DNA from: Panacagrimonas sp052386745
GTDB taxonomy: Bacteria > Pseudomonadota > Gammaproteobacteria > Nevskiales > Nevskiaceae
NCBI GenBank assembly: GCA_052386745.1
Contig: JBQTJW010000013.1
Coordinates: 11,219 to 75,218, forward strand
DNA length: 64,000 nucleotides
Direction: 5' to 3'
Part shown: in pieces, positions 26,393-36,096 of the stretch
Position numbering within the stretch: the first letter of the stretch is position 1
How the letters are laid out: each line of letters starts with the position of its first letter
The notes under the pieces: model-generated
What the model was told of the DNA's origin: nothing
The model's database searches: none
Seen by the model: only the letters and a program-made list of their open reading frames with translations
Position numbers and translations under genes: made by a program

Positions 26393-27304
26393 ATGGCAAG
26401 TCCGCAAGCAGCCGCAATCGATCGCCTGTACGAATACATGCTCACCACCTTCGGCTCCAAGCCCGACATGAGTGTGGACGAGATGCGCGACCTGTTCGAG
26501 CACTGGTGCGACGTGGGCCGCGACCCCGGCGGCGTGGATTACCTGGAAGTGGACGCCAACGGCACGCCCTGTTTCTGGGCCGTGCCCAAGGGCGCCGCAC
26601 AGGATCGCGTGCTGATTGCCCTGCACGGCGGCGGCTGCGTCAACGGCTCGCGCTTCAGCCATCGCAAGATGTACGGCACCATCGCCAAGGCCGTGGGCTG
26701 CCGCGCCCTGATCGTGGATTACAAGCGCGCGCCGGAACACCAGTTCCCCTCGCACGTCAACGAGTGCCTCGCCGCCTACCAGTGGGTGCTGTCGCAGGGC
26801 ATCTCGCCCAAGCACGTGGCGACGATTGGCGACTCCGCCGGCGGCCTGCTCGCCACCACCCTGGTGCTGGCGGCGCGCGATCGCGGCATCTCGCTGCCGG
26901 CGGCCATCGTGCCCATGTCGCCGTGGTACGACATGGAAGCGGTCGGCGAGACCTACAAGACCAACGAGGGCAAGGACAAGCTCATCAGCGCGCCGCTGAT
27001 CCTGGCCATTGCCGGCATGGCGTTGGGCAATGCCAACCCGCGCGATCCGCTGGCCAACCCGCTGTTCGCCGATTTCCGCGGCATGCCGCCGATGTACATC
27101 CAGGTGGGGGGCTACGAGGCCCTGCTGGACGACTCGCTGCGCGTCGAGAAACTGGCCCGCGCCGCTGGCGTGGAAGTGAAGGTGGACGTGTTCCCGGAGA
27201 TGCAGCACGTCTTCCAGTTCATGGCCGGCTACGCCCCCGAGGCGGACGACGCGGTGCAGAAGATTGCGGCCTGGCTGCGGCCGCGCCTGGGCCTGGGCAA
27301 GTAA
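26393..27304 (+). CDS. alpha/beta hydrolase of the hormone-sensitive-lipase type (esterase)
   Basis: A 303-residue esterase. HGGGCVNG is the HSL oxyanion-hole motif, GDSAGGLLA carries the nucleophilic Ser, and the C-terminal HVFQFMAGYAPEA carries the His. DYKRAPEHQFPSHVNEC is also typical. It may release an acid from an ester formed by Baeyer-Villiger oxidation or another ester substrate. ATG 26393 gives MASPQAAAIDRL; the acyl-CoA ligase gene begins 16 bp after the stop. Confidence 0.9.
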   Translation: MASPQAAAIDRLYEYMLTTFGSKPDMSVDEMRDLFEHWCDVGRDPGGVDYLEVDANGTPCFWAVPKGAAQDRVLIALHGGGCVNGSRFSHRKMYGTIAKAVGCRALIVDYKRAPEHQFPSHVNECLAAYQWVLSQGISPKHVATIGDSAGGLLATTLVLAARDRGISLPAAIVPMSPWYDMEAVGETYKTNEGKDKLISAPLILAIAGMALGNANPRDPLANPLFADFRGMPPMYIQVGGYEALLDDSLRVEKLARAAGVEVKVDVFPEMQHVFQFMAGYAPEADDAVQKIAAWLRPRLGLGK

Positions 27305-27320
27305 GACGGGGAAACGCGAC

Positions 27321-28931
<1,611 letters not shown>

Positions 28932-29059
28932 GCCAGCGCGGTCTGCTCCCAGGTCTTGCGCCCGTGCCATCTCCGCGGGCGCGGACTTGTCGGTTCCGGG
29001 CGGTCAAGCCGGGCGAGGGAAGCCCGGTCTGTTGCGGTGGACGGATCGGTTGACCGCCG

Positions 29060-29079
29060 CTCCCGCAAGCTTGCGGGAG
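29060..29079. terminator. perfect 20-bp palindrome, terminator-like
   Basis: CTCCCGCAAG (29060-29069) followed by its exact reverse complement, in the 227-bp gap after the acyl-CoA synthetase. It overlaps the TTGCGG (29071-29076) that could serve as -35 for the next gene. Confidence 0.5.
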
Positions 29080-29116
29080 GTTCGGCGCAAAAGATAAACT
29101 GTCGAACGGTTGTTAG
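29071..29116 (+). promoter_or_regulatory. promoter and operator for the acyl-CoA dehydrogenase run
   Basis: TTGCGG (29071-29076), 18 bp, TAAACT (29095-29100), then the imperfect palindrome CGAACGGTTGTTAG (29103-29116) over the expected start site. The palindrome and its flanks (ACTGTC before, GTAAACAGG after) parallel the site at 19122-19135. Confidence 0.45.
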
Positions 29117-29158
29117 GTAAACAGGCCGGCAGGCGTCGGCCCTTCCCCCCGAGGTGTC

Positions 29159-30325
29159 ATGGATTTCGAACGCAGCGAACAGCACGAAAGCATCCGCGAG
29201 GCGGTGAAGAGTCTGTGCACCCGTTTCGATGCCGGGTACTGGCTCGAAAAGGACAAGAAGGGCGGCTTCCCGCACGAATTCCACCGCGCCATGGCCGATG
29301 CCGGCTGGCTCGGCATCTGCACCCCGGAGGCCTACGGCGGTTCTGGCCTGGGCATCTCCGAAGCCAGCATCCTGATGCAGACGATCGCCGAATCCGGCGC
29401 CGGGCTGTCGGGTGCGTCGTCCATCCACATGAACATCTTCGGCCTGCAGCCGGTGGTGATCTTCGGGACCGAGGAGCAGAAGCAGCGTTATCTGCCGCCG
29501 CTGATCAAGGGCGAGCAGAAGGCCTGCTTTGGCGTCACCGAGCCGGACGCCGGCCTCGACACCACGCACCTGAAGACGCGCGCCGAGCGGGTCAAGGGCG
29601 GCTACGTGCTCAACGGCCGCAAGGTGTGGATCTCCACCGCCCAGGTGGCCGACCGCATCCTGATCCTCACGCGCACCACGCCCATCGAGCAGTGCAAGAA
29701 GCCCACGCAGGGCATGACGCTGTTCTACGCGCCGCTGGACCGTCGCTACGTGGACATCCGCGAGATCGACAAGATGGGCCGCAAGTGCGTGGACTCCAAC
29801 GAGCTGGCGATCGACGGCCTGCCGGTCTCCGACGAGGACCGCGTGGGCGAGGAAGGCCGCGGCTTCGAATACATCCTGCACGGGCTCAATCCCGAGCGCG
29901 TGCTGATCGCCTCCGAGGCCGTGGGCCTGGGACGCGCCGCGCTCAACCGCGCGGTGAACTACGCCCGCGAGCGCGTGGTGTTCGGCCGGCCCGTGGGGCA
30001 GAACCAGTCCATCCAGCATCCGCTGGCCGAGAGCTGGATCGAACTCGAAGCGGCCGAGCTGCTGGTGCGCCGAGCCGGCTGGAAGTACGACCGCGGGCTG
30101 CCCTGCGGTCCCGACGCCAACGCCGCCAAGTTCTACGCGGCGGAGGTGGGTTTCCGCGCCTGCACCCGGGCCGTCGCCACGCATGGTGGAATGGGCTACG
30201 CCCGTGAGTACCATGTTGAACGCTACCTGCGCGAGATGATGATTCCCAAGCTCGCGCCGGTCAGCCCCCAGCTGATTCTTTGCCATATCGCCGAGAAGGT
30301 TCTCGGCCTGCCCAAGAGCTATTGA
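29159..30325 (+). CDS. acyl-CoA dehydrogenase
   Basis: A 388-residue acyl-CoA dehydrogenase. CFGVTEPDAGLDTTHLKTRA is the signature region and ATHGGMGYAREYHVERYLREMM the C-terminal region. GLNPERVLIASEAVG has the IVD-type catalytic Glu. It is first in the group 29159-32644, directly behind the operator-bearing promoter. The next dehydrogenase starts 16 bp after its stop. Confidence 0.92.
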   Translation: MDFERSEQHESIREAVKSLCTRFDAGYWLEKDKKGGFPHEFHRAMADAGWLGICTPEAYGGSGLGISEASILMQTIAESGAGLSGASSIHMNIFGLQPVVIFGTEEQKQRYLPPLIKGEQKACFGVTEPDAGLDTTHLKTRAERVKGGYVLNGRKVWISTAQVADRILILTRTTPIEQCKKPTQGMTLFYAPLDRRYVDIREIDKMGRKCVDSNELAIDGLPVSDEDRVGEEGRGFEYILHGLNPERVLIASEAVGLGRAALNRAVNYARERVVFGRPVGQNQSIQHPLAESWIELEAAELLVRRAGWKYDRGLPCGPDANAAKFYAAEVGFRACTRAVATHGGMGYAREYHVERYLREMMIPKLAPVSPQLILCHIAEKVLGLPKSY

Positions 30326-30341
30326 TCCGGAGGAAACACGC

Positions 30342-31493
30342 ATGGCCGACCCCAACCAGGACGCAGCCGATCGCAGCGACCAGCTTCGCCTTCTCACCGA
30401 CAGCGTCGCCTCCTTCGCCGCCGGCAAGCTCACGCTGGCCCGGGCCCGCAAGCTGCGTCGCGCGCAGCCCGAATTCGACCCCGCCATGATGGCCGAGCTG
30501 GCCGGCCAGGGCTGGACCGGCCTGCTGCTGCCCGAAGACGCCGGCGGTTTCGGCCTGGGCTTCTCCGAGGCGCGGGCGGTGATCGAAGGCGTGGCTGCCC
30601 AGCTCGCGCCGGAGCCCCTGGTGCCGGTGGCCGTGCTCGCAGCGGGCGTGCTGCGCCGCTGCGCCGCCGCCGCGGCGCGCGATTCGCTGATCGAAGAACT
30701 GGTGGGCGGCAGCGCCGTGCCGGGCCTGGCCTGGCAGAACGCCAGCGGCGACCTCGACCCTGCCGCTCCTGCGTTTGCCGCCAAGCAGGCGGGCGAGGGC
30801 TGGACGGTGGACGGCGAGGCGCGCTTCGTGCGCCCCGGCACCGGCGCCACGCACTACCTGCTGGCCGCGGCCGACGGCAAGGGCATTGCCCTGTTCGTGG
30901 TCGAACCCGGCAGTGCCGGGCTGGACGTGGTGGCCGAACCCCAGGCCGACGGCACCTCCCTGGCGCGCGTCAAGGCCAAGGGCGTGCGCGTGGCGGGTGA
31001 AGCGCGGCTGACGGTTTCGGTGGACGACTTCTCCGCCGCGCTCGACGAAGCCGTGCTGATGAACGCCGCCGAGCTGCTGGGCCTGATCAACCGCATGCGT
31101 GCGATGACGCTGGACTACCTCAAGACGCGCGTGCAGTTTGGCAAGCCCATCGGCACCTTCCAGGCTCTGCAGCACCGGGCCGTGGACATGCTGCTGCACG
31201 AGGAACTCACCCGCGCGGCGCTGGACTTTGCCGTCGCCGGGTTCGATTCCGGTGCTTCGGCCCACGAGCGCGCCAGCCTGGCCAGCCGGGCCAAGGCCCG
31301 CGCCGCCGACGCGGCGGTCAACGTGGCCCGCGAGGCCATCCAGATGCACGGCGGCATCGGCGTCACCGACGAGTACGACCTCAGCCTGTACGTCAACCGC
31401 ACCCTGTCGCTGGCGCCCTGGCTGGGCAACGCCACCTTTCACCGGCGCCGCTACGTGCGCCTGAACCCGCCTACCGTTGAGAGCGAAGAATGA
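30342..31493 (+). CDS. acyl-CoA dehydrogenase-family protein, probable small/non-catalytic partner
   Basis: A 383-residue acyl-CoA dehydrogenase-fold protein with degenerate motifs. The middle domain lacks the usual SEPxxGSD signature and reads WQNASGDLDP instead; QMHGGIGVTDEYDLSLYVNRTL is well conserved. I see no Glu at the MCAD or clearly at the IVD catalytic position. It overlaps the next dehydrogenase by 4 bp (ATGA). Such pairs are known in steroid side-chain degradation, where FadE subunits make alpha2-beta2 heterotetramers. I infer it is the beta-like partner of the gene at 31490. Confidence 0.82.
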   Translation: MADPNQDAADRSDQLRLLTDSVASFAAGKLTLARARKLRRAQPEFDPAMMAELAGQGWTGLLLPEDAGGFGLGFSEARAVIEGVAAQLAPEPLVPVAVLAAGVLRRCAAAAARDSLIEELVGGSAVPGLAWQNASGDLDPAAPAFAAKQAGEGWTVDGEARFVRPGTGATHYLLAAADGKGIALFVVEPGSAGLDVVAEPQADGTSLARVKAKGVRVAGEARLTVSVDDFSAALDEAVLMNAAELLGLINRMRAMTLDYLKTRVQFGKPIGTFQALQHRAVDMLLHEELTRAALDFAVAGFDSGASAHERASLASRAKARAADAAVNVAREAIQMHGGIGVTDEYDLSLYVNRTLSLAPWLGNATFHRRRYVRLNPPTVESEE

Positions 31494-32644
31494 GCACTGA
31501 CTGGAACGCGCTGGACGACGAGACCTTCCGCCAGGAATTGCGCTCGTTCTTCCGCAGCCATTACCCTGAGGAACTGCGCTACCCCAAGTCGCGCCTGCGC
31601 TGGTCGCAGGTCAAGGACTGGTACCTGGCGCTGTCGAAGAAGGGCTGGCTCGCGCCCGCCTGGCCCGTGAAGTACGGCGGCATGGGCCTGACCCCGGCCA
31701 AGCTCATCATCTTCACCGAGGAGACCGAGCGCCACGGCGTGGGCCGCGCGCCGGACATGGGCATCACCATGGTCGGCCCGCTGCTGATCCAGCACGGCAC
31801 CGAGGAACAGCGCGCGTTCTACCTGCCCAAGATCCTCTCCGGCGAACACATCTGGTGCCAGGGCTACTCCGAGCCCAACAGCGGCTCCGACCTTGCGAGC
31901 CTGCGCACCGAGGCGGTGCTGGACGGCGACGAGTTCGTCGTCAACGGCCAGAAGGCCTGGACCACGCTGGCGCAGGACGCCACGCACATCTTCCTGCTGG
32001 TGCGCACCGACAAATCCGCCAAGAAGCAGCAGGGCATCAGCTTCCTGCTGGTGGACCTCACCACCGCGCAGGGCGTGGAACGGCGGCCGGTGCGCAACCT
32101 CGCCGGCAACGAGGAATTCTGCGAGTGCTTCTTCCACGACACGCGCGTGCCCAAGGCCAACATCGTGGGCGAGCTCAACCGCGGCTGGACCATCGCCAAG
32201 GCGCTGCTGAGCTTCGAGCGCATCTTCCTGGGCAGCCCCAAGCAGAGCCAGTACGCGCTGGCCCGCCTGGAAGAACTGGCCGTGCACCGCAATCTCGCCA
32301 GCGATCCCGGCTTCGTCGATTCCTACGCGCGCCTCAAGCTCGACGTGCTCGACCACATGGCGCTGTTTCAGCGCTTTGCCGACCAGGTGCGCCGCGGTGA
32401 GACCCTGGGCGCGGATGTTTCCCTGCTCAAGATCGCCGGCACCGAGAACTACCAGCGCATCGGCCAGTTCGTGCTGGAGACCGCGGGCAGCGCCGGCGGC
32501 CTGAGCGGCGACGTGGAACTGGAAGGCGAGGCCTTCGACTGGTTCACCAGCTATTACAACGCGCGTCCGGCCACGATCTACGGCGGCTCCAACGAGATCC
32601 AGCGCAACATCCTGGCGTCCCAGGTGCTGGGCCTGCCGGCCTGA
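31490..32644 (+). CDS. acyl-CoA dehydrogenase, probable catalytic partner of the preceding gene
   Basis: A 384-residue dehydrogenase with full motifs: WCQGYSEPNSGSDLASLRT, SFERIFLGSPKQ (IVD-type catalytic Glu) and IYGGSNEIQRNILASQVLG. Closely similar to the protein at 25167 over its whole length. The ATG overlaps the stop of the preceding subunit, so equal synthesis of both is likely. The DUF35 gene follows 12 bp later. Confidence 0.92.
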   Translation: MSTDWNALDDETFRQELRSFFRSHYPEELRYPKSRLRWSQVKDWYLALSKKGWLAPAWPVKYGGMGLTPAKLIIFTEETERHGVGRAPDMGITMVGPLLIQHGTEEQRAFYLPKILSGEHIWCQGYSEPNSGSDLASLRTEAVLDGDEFVVNGQKAWTTLAQDATHIFLLVRTDKSAKKQQGISFLLVDLTTAQGVERRPVRNLAGNEEFCECFFHDTRVPKANIVGELNRGWTIAKALLSFERIFLGSPKQSQYALARLEELAVHRNLASDPGFVDSYARLKLDVLDHMALFQRFADQVRRGETLGADVSLLKIAGTENYQRIGQFVLETAGSAGGLSGDVELEGEAFDWFTSYYNARPATIYGGSNEIQRNILASQVLGLPA

Positions 32645-32656
32645 GGCGAGGGCCCG

Positions 32657-33055
32657 GTGACCGGCGATCCTTTTGCTGGCCCCGGGCCGGACGCGATCTT
32701 TAGGGAGCGGCTCGCTGCGGGCCGCTTCGAGATCCAGCGCTGCGAAGGCTGCGGCGAGCACGTGTTCATGCCGCGCGTGCTGTGCCCCTCCTGCGGCGGT
32801 GCGGCGCTGGCCTGGGTGAGGCCCAGCGGCCGCGGCACGGTGTATTCGACCACCGTGGTGCGTCGCAAGGCGGAGCAGGGCGGGGACTACAACGTCGCCA
32901 TCATCGCGCTGGCGGAAGGTCCGCACCTGATGAGCCGCGTGGAAGGCATCGAGCCGACCGCGGTGAAGATCGGCATGCCGGTGCGCGCGCAGGTGAAGAC
33001 CGGCGAGCACGGCGGCCTGCTGGTGTTCGTGCCGGAAACCGGGGAGGCGACGTGA
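32657..33055 (+). CDS. DUF35 zinc-ribbon/OB-fold protein (thiolase or aldolase partner)
   Basis: A 132-residue protein: a rubredoxin-like zinc ribbon (IQRCEGCGEH and VLCPSCGG) followed by an OB fold (GRGTVYSTTVVRRKAEQGGDYNVAIIAL). DUF35 proteins bind thiolase-fold partners and are needed for the activity of Ltp2-type aldolases and some archaeal thiolases. It starts at GTG 32657 and its stop overlaps the start of the thiolase-like gene (GTGA), which supports a complex. Confidence 0.88.
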   Translation: MTGDPFAGPGPDAIFRERLAAGRFEIQRCEGCGEHVFMPRVLCPSCGGAALAWVRPSGRGTVYSTTVVRRKAEQGGDYNVAIIALAEGPHLMSRVEGIEPTAVKIGMPVRAQVKTGEHGGLLVFVPETGEAT

Positions 33056-34203
33056 CGCACCGGCTGCGCGGCAAGGCCGCGATCGTCGGCGTGGGCCTGG
33101 GCGGCGTGCCGATGGCGCCGGGCCGCACGCCGCTGGAAATCCTGGGCCAGGCGGTGCACCACGCCCTGGCCGACGCCGGCCTCAAGCTGCAGGACGTGGA
33201 TGGCGTGTTCACCGGCTCGGCCTACCACTTCCTGGCCGGGCTCTCCATTCCCGAATACCTGGGCCTGCGTCCGAAGTTCGTCGATTCCACCATGGTGGGC
33301 GGCTCGTCCTTCGTCGGGCACCTGCTGAGCGCGGCCATGGCGCTGGATGCCGGCCTGTGCGACGTGGCCCTGATCTGCTACGGCAGCAACCAGGGCAGCG
33401 GCTACGGCAAGCTCAAGTCGATGAGCGAGGAGCAGCCCTACGAGGCGCCCTACCAGCCGCGCTATCCCATCTCCAGCTATGCGCTCGCCGCGGCGCGCCA
33501 CATGCACCAGTACGGCACGCGGCGGGAAGACCTGGCCGAGGTCGCCATGGCCGCGCGCCGCTGGGCCCAGCTCAACCCCGAGGCCCTGCGGCGCGAACCG
33601 CTCAGTCTGGACGAGGTGTTGTCCTCGCGCATGGTCTCCGACCCCCTGTCGATCCTCGACTGCTGCCTGGTGACCGACGGCGGCGGCGCGGTGATCCTGG
33701 TGCGTGCCGAGCGCGCCGCCGACTTCCCCAAGGCACCGGTCTACGTGCTCGGCTGTGCGCCGGCCACGCGGCACCGGCAGATCGCCTGCCTCACCGACCT
33801 CACCGTGACCGCCGCCGCCGAATCCGGCCCGCGCGCCTTCGAGATGGCCGGCCTCACGCCCGCGGACATCGACGTGGTGCAGCTGTACGACGCCTTCACC
33901 ATCAACACCATCCTGTTCCTCGAAGACCTGGGCTTCTGCGCCAAGGGCGAGGGCGGGGCGTTCGTGCGGGGCGGCGCCATTGCGCCCGGCGGGCGGCTGC
34001 CGGTGAACACCAACGGCGGCGGCCTGTCGTGCTGCCATCCCGGCATGTACGGCATCTTCACCATCGTCGAGGCGGTGCGTCAGCTGCGCGGCGAATGCGG
34101 CGAGCGCCAGGTGCGCGACGCCAGAACGGCGCTGGCGCACGGCAACGGCGGCGTGCTGTCCAGCCAGATCACGGCCGTGCTGGGCGCCCGCGACACACTC
34201 TAG
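33052..34203 (+). CDS. thiolase-like lipid-transfer protein, probable Ltp2-type retro-aldolase
   Basis: A 383-residue thiolase-fold protein. The nucleophilic-Cys position of thiolases (CxSG-type) reads GGSSFVGH (residues 83-90), so no Cys is present. The HDxF motif is replaced by LYDAF, with Tyr279 where thiolases have His. CCHPGMYG remains near residue 335. Loss of both residues together with a coupled DUF35 partner is the pattern of Ltp2 aldolases, which cleave a 17-hydroxy-C22-CoA steroid by retro-aldol reaction. The start is GTG 33052. The substrate here is inference. The thiolase at 55550 keeps Cys and His. Confidence 0.85.
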   Translation: MTHRLRGKAAIVGVGLGGVPMAPGRTPLEILGQAVHHALADAGLKLQDVDGVFTGSAYHFLAGLSIPEYLGLRPKFVDSTMVGGSSFVGHLLSAAMALDAGLCDVALICYGSNQGSGYGKLKSMSEEQPYEAPYQPRYPISSYALAAARHMHQYGTRREDLAEVAMAARRWAQLNPEALRREPLSLDEVLSSRMVSDPLSILDCCLVTDGGGAVILVRAERAADFPKAPVYVLGCAPATRHRQIACLTDLTVTAAAESGPRAFEMAGLTPADIDVVQLYDAFTINTILFLEDLGFCAKGEGGAFVRGGAIAPGGRLPVNTNGGGLSCCHPGMYGIFTIVEAVRQLRGECGERQVRDARTALAHGNGGVLSSQITAVLGARDTL

Positions 34204-34269
34204 ACCGGCGTTGGCCCGCGCCGGGCCGCGCCGCATGTTTCTGAACTGCAAACCAAAGAGGACATCCGC

Positions 34270-35190
34270 ATGAGCGAACAGAGAATGATGGAAGGCAAGG
34301 TCGTCATCGTCACCGGCTCGGGCCGTGGCATCGGCCGCGACATGGCCCTGCTGATGGCCTCCGAGGGCGCGGCCGTGGTGGTCAACGATCTCGGCGTGTC
34401 GGTGGATGGCACCGACGCCACGCAGACCCCCGCCGCCGAAGTGGTGAGCGAGATCGAGAAGCGCGGCGGCCGCGCGGTGGCCAACTACGAGAGCGTGTCC
34501 GACTGGGTGGGCGCCGGCCGTATCGTGCAGTGCGCCATGGACACCTTCGGCCGCATCGACGCCGTGGTGAACAACGCCGGCATCCTGCGCGACCGCTTCT
34601 TCTTCAACATGAGCCTGGACGAATGGCGCGCGGTGATCGACGTGCACCTCAACGGCAGCTTCTACGTGTCGCGCGCCGCGGCGCCGCACTTCAAGGCGCA
34701 GAACTCCGGCGCCTACGTGCACATGACCTCCACCACCGGCCTGATCGGCAATGTGGGCCAGGCCAACTACGGCGCGGCCAAGCTCGGCATCGCGTCCATG
34801 TCCAAGTGCATCGCGCTGGACATGAAGCGCTACAACGTGCGTTCCAACTGCATCTCCCCGTTCGCCTGGAGCCGCATGATCGGCGCCATTCCCACCGACA
34901 CCCCGGCGCAGCAGGCGCGCGTGGAAAAGCTCAAGAAGATGGAGTCGGGAAAGATCGCGCCCATGGCCGTGTTCCTGGCCAGCGACGCGGCCAAGGAGGT
35001 TTCCGGCCAGATCTTCGCGGTGCGCGCCAACGAAATCTTCCTGATGAGCCAGCCGCGCCCGATCCGCAGCGCGCACCGCAGCGAGGGCTGGACGCCGCAG
35101 GCCATCGCCGAGCACGCGCTGCCCGCGCTCAAGTCCAGCTTCTACCCGCTGGAAGTGTCCGGCGAAGTGTTTTCCTGGGACCCGGTGTAG
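34270..35190 (+). CDS. SDR-family 3-hydroxyacyl-CoA dehydrogenase, 17-beta-HSD4-like
   Basis: A 306-residue short-chain dehydrogenase. TGSGRGIGRDMALLMASEGAAVVVNDLG is the NAD-binding region, NNAGILRDRFF follows, and the catalytic YGAAKLG is preceded by Ser/Thr in HMTSTTGLIGNVGQAN. The N-terminus and the LRDRFFFNMSLDEW segment resemble the SDR part of peroxisomal multifunctional enzyme 2. The long C-terminal tail (about 50 residues) is unusual for simple SDRs. A separate hydratase follows 9 bp later. Confidence 0.9.
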   Translation: MSEQRMMEGKVVIVTGSGRGIGRDMALLMASEGAAVVVNDLGVSVDGTDATQTPAAEVVSEIEKRGGRAVANYESVSDWVGAGRIVQCAMDTFGRIDAVVNNAGILRDRFFFNMSLDEWRAVIDVHLNGSFYVSRAAAPHFKAQNSGAYVHMTSTTGLIGNVGQANYGAAKLGIASMSKCIALDMKRYNVRSNCISPFAWSRMIGAIPTDTPAQQARVEKLKKMESGKIAPMAVFLASDAAKEVSGQIFAVRANEIFLMSQPRPIRSAHRSEGWTPQAIAEHALPALKSSFYPLEVSGEVFSWDPV

Positions 35191-35199
35191 GAGACCGCC

Positions 35200-36057
35200 A
35201 TGGCCGTCGTCTACGAAAAGCTGCTGGCGTACAAGATCCCGGAAGTCCGGCAGAAGTACACCCAGCGCGACACCATGCTCTACGCGCTGGGCCTGGGCCT
35301 GAGCGCTAACCCGCTGGACGAGAGCCAGCTGGCCTTCACCTACGAGAAGGGCCTGAAGGTGCTGCCGACCTACCCGGTGGTGCTCGGCTACCCCGGCTTC
35401 TGGATGGCCGACCCGGAAACCGGCATCGACGCCGTGCGGCTGGTGCACGGCGAGCAGGGCATCATCATCCACAAGCTGCCGCCGCCGGAAGGCGAGGTGA
35501 TTGGCCGCACGCGCATCACCGGCATCGTCGACAAGGGCGCCGGCAAGGGCATGCTGGTGTACACCGAGCGCGACGTGTTCGACGCCGCCAGCGGTGACCT
35601 GCTCGCGTCCTTGCCCAGCACCACCTTCTGCCGCGGCGACGGCGGCTTCGGCGGCCCCACCGGCCCGGTGCCGCCGGTGCACGAATTGCCGACGCGCGCG
35701 CCGGACGTGTCCATCGAGCTGCCGACGCTGCCGCAGGCGGCGCTGATCTATCGCCTGTCCGGTGACTACAACCCGCTGCACGCCGACCCGAAGATCGCCG
35801 CCACGGCCAAGTTCGAGCGGCCGATCCTGCACGGCCTGGCCACGCTCGGCATTGCCGGGCACGCCATCACGCAGGCCGCGGGCTACGACCCGGCGCGCGT
35901 GCGCTCCATCCGCACCCGCTTCACCGCCCCGGTGTACCCGGGCGAGACGCTCACCACCGACATCTGGCGCGACGGCGAGGTGTGGTCCTTCCGCACCCGC
36001 ATCGCCGCGCGCGACGTGGTGGTGCTCGGCAACGGCCGCGCCGAAGTACGCGGCTGA
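35200..36057 (+). CDS. MaoC-family (R)-specific enoyl-CoA hydratase (hydratase 2 type)
   Basis: A 285-residue double hot-dog protein. RLSGDYNPLHADPKIA is the hydratase-2 motif with catalytic Asp and His, and PILHGLATLGIAGHA follows. The N-terminal half is the substrate-covering hot dog. The layout matches the hydratase part of MFE-2 and HsaF/ChsH-like steroid hydratases. Together with the SDR before it, it could carry out hydration and oxidation of a bulky enoyl-CoA. Confidence 0.92.
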   Translation: MAVVYEKLLAYKIPEVRQKYTQRDTMLYALGLGLSANPLDESQLAFTYEKGLKVLPTYPVVLGYPGFWMADPETGIDAVRLVHGEQGIIIHKLPPPEGEVIGRTRITGIVDKGAGKGMLVYTERDVFDAASGDLLASLPSTTFCRGDGGFGGPTGPVPPVHELPTRAPDVSIELPTLPQAALIYRLSGDYNPLHADPKIAATAKFERPILHGLATLGIAGHAITQAAGYDPARVRSIRTRFTAPVYPGETLTTDIWRDGEVWSFRTRIAARDVVVLGNGRAEVRG

Positions 36058-36096
36058 TCCACCCACAACCCCCTCCACCAACACAGCGAGTCAACC

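Noticed and set aside
32887..36084. 1065-codon open frame on the minus strand over the DUF35, aldolase, SDR and hydratase genes
   Set aside because: Low-complexity antisense translation (His, Val, Arg, Ala repeats) over four well-supported plus-strand genes; no domain motifs.
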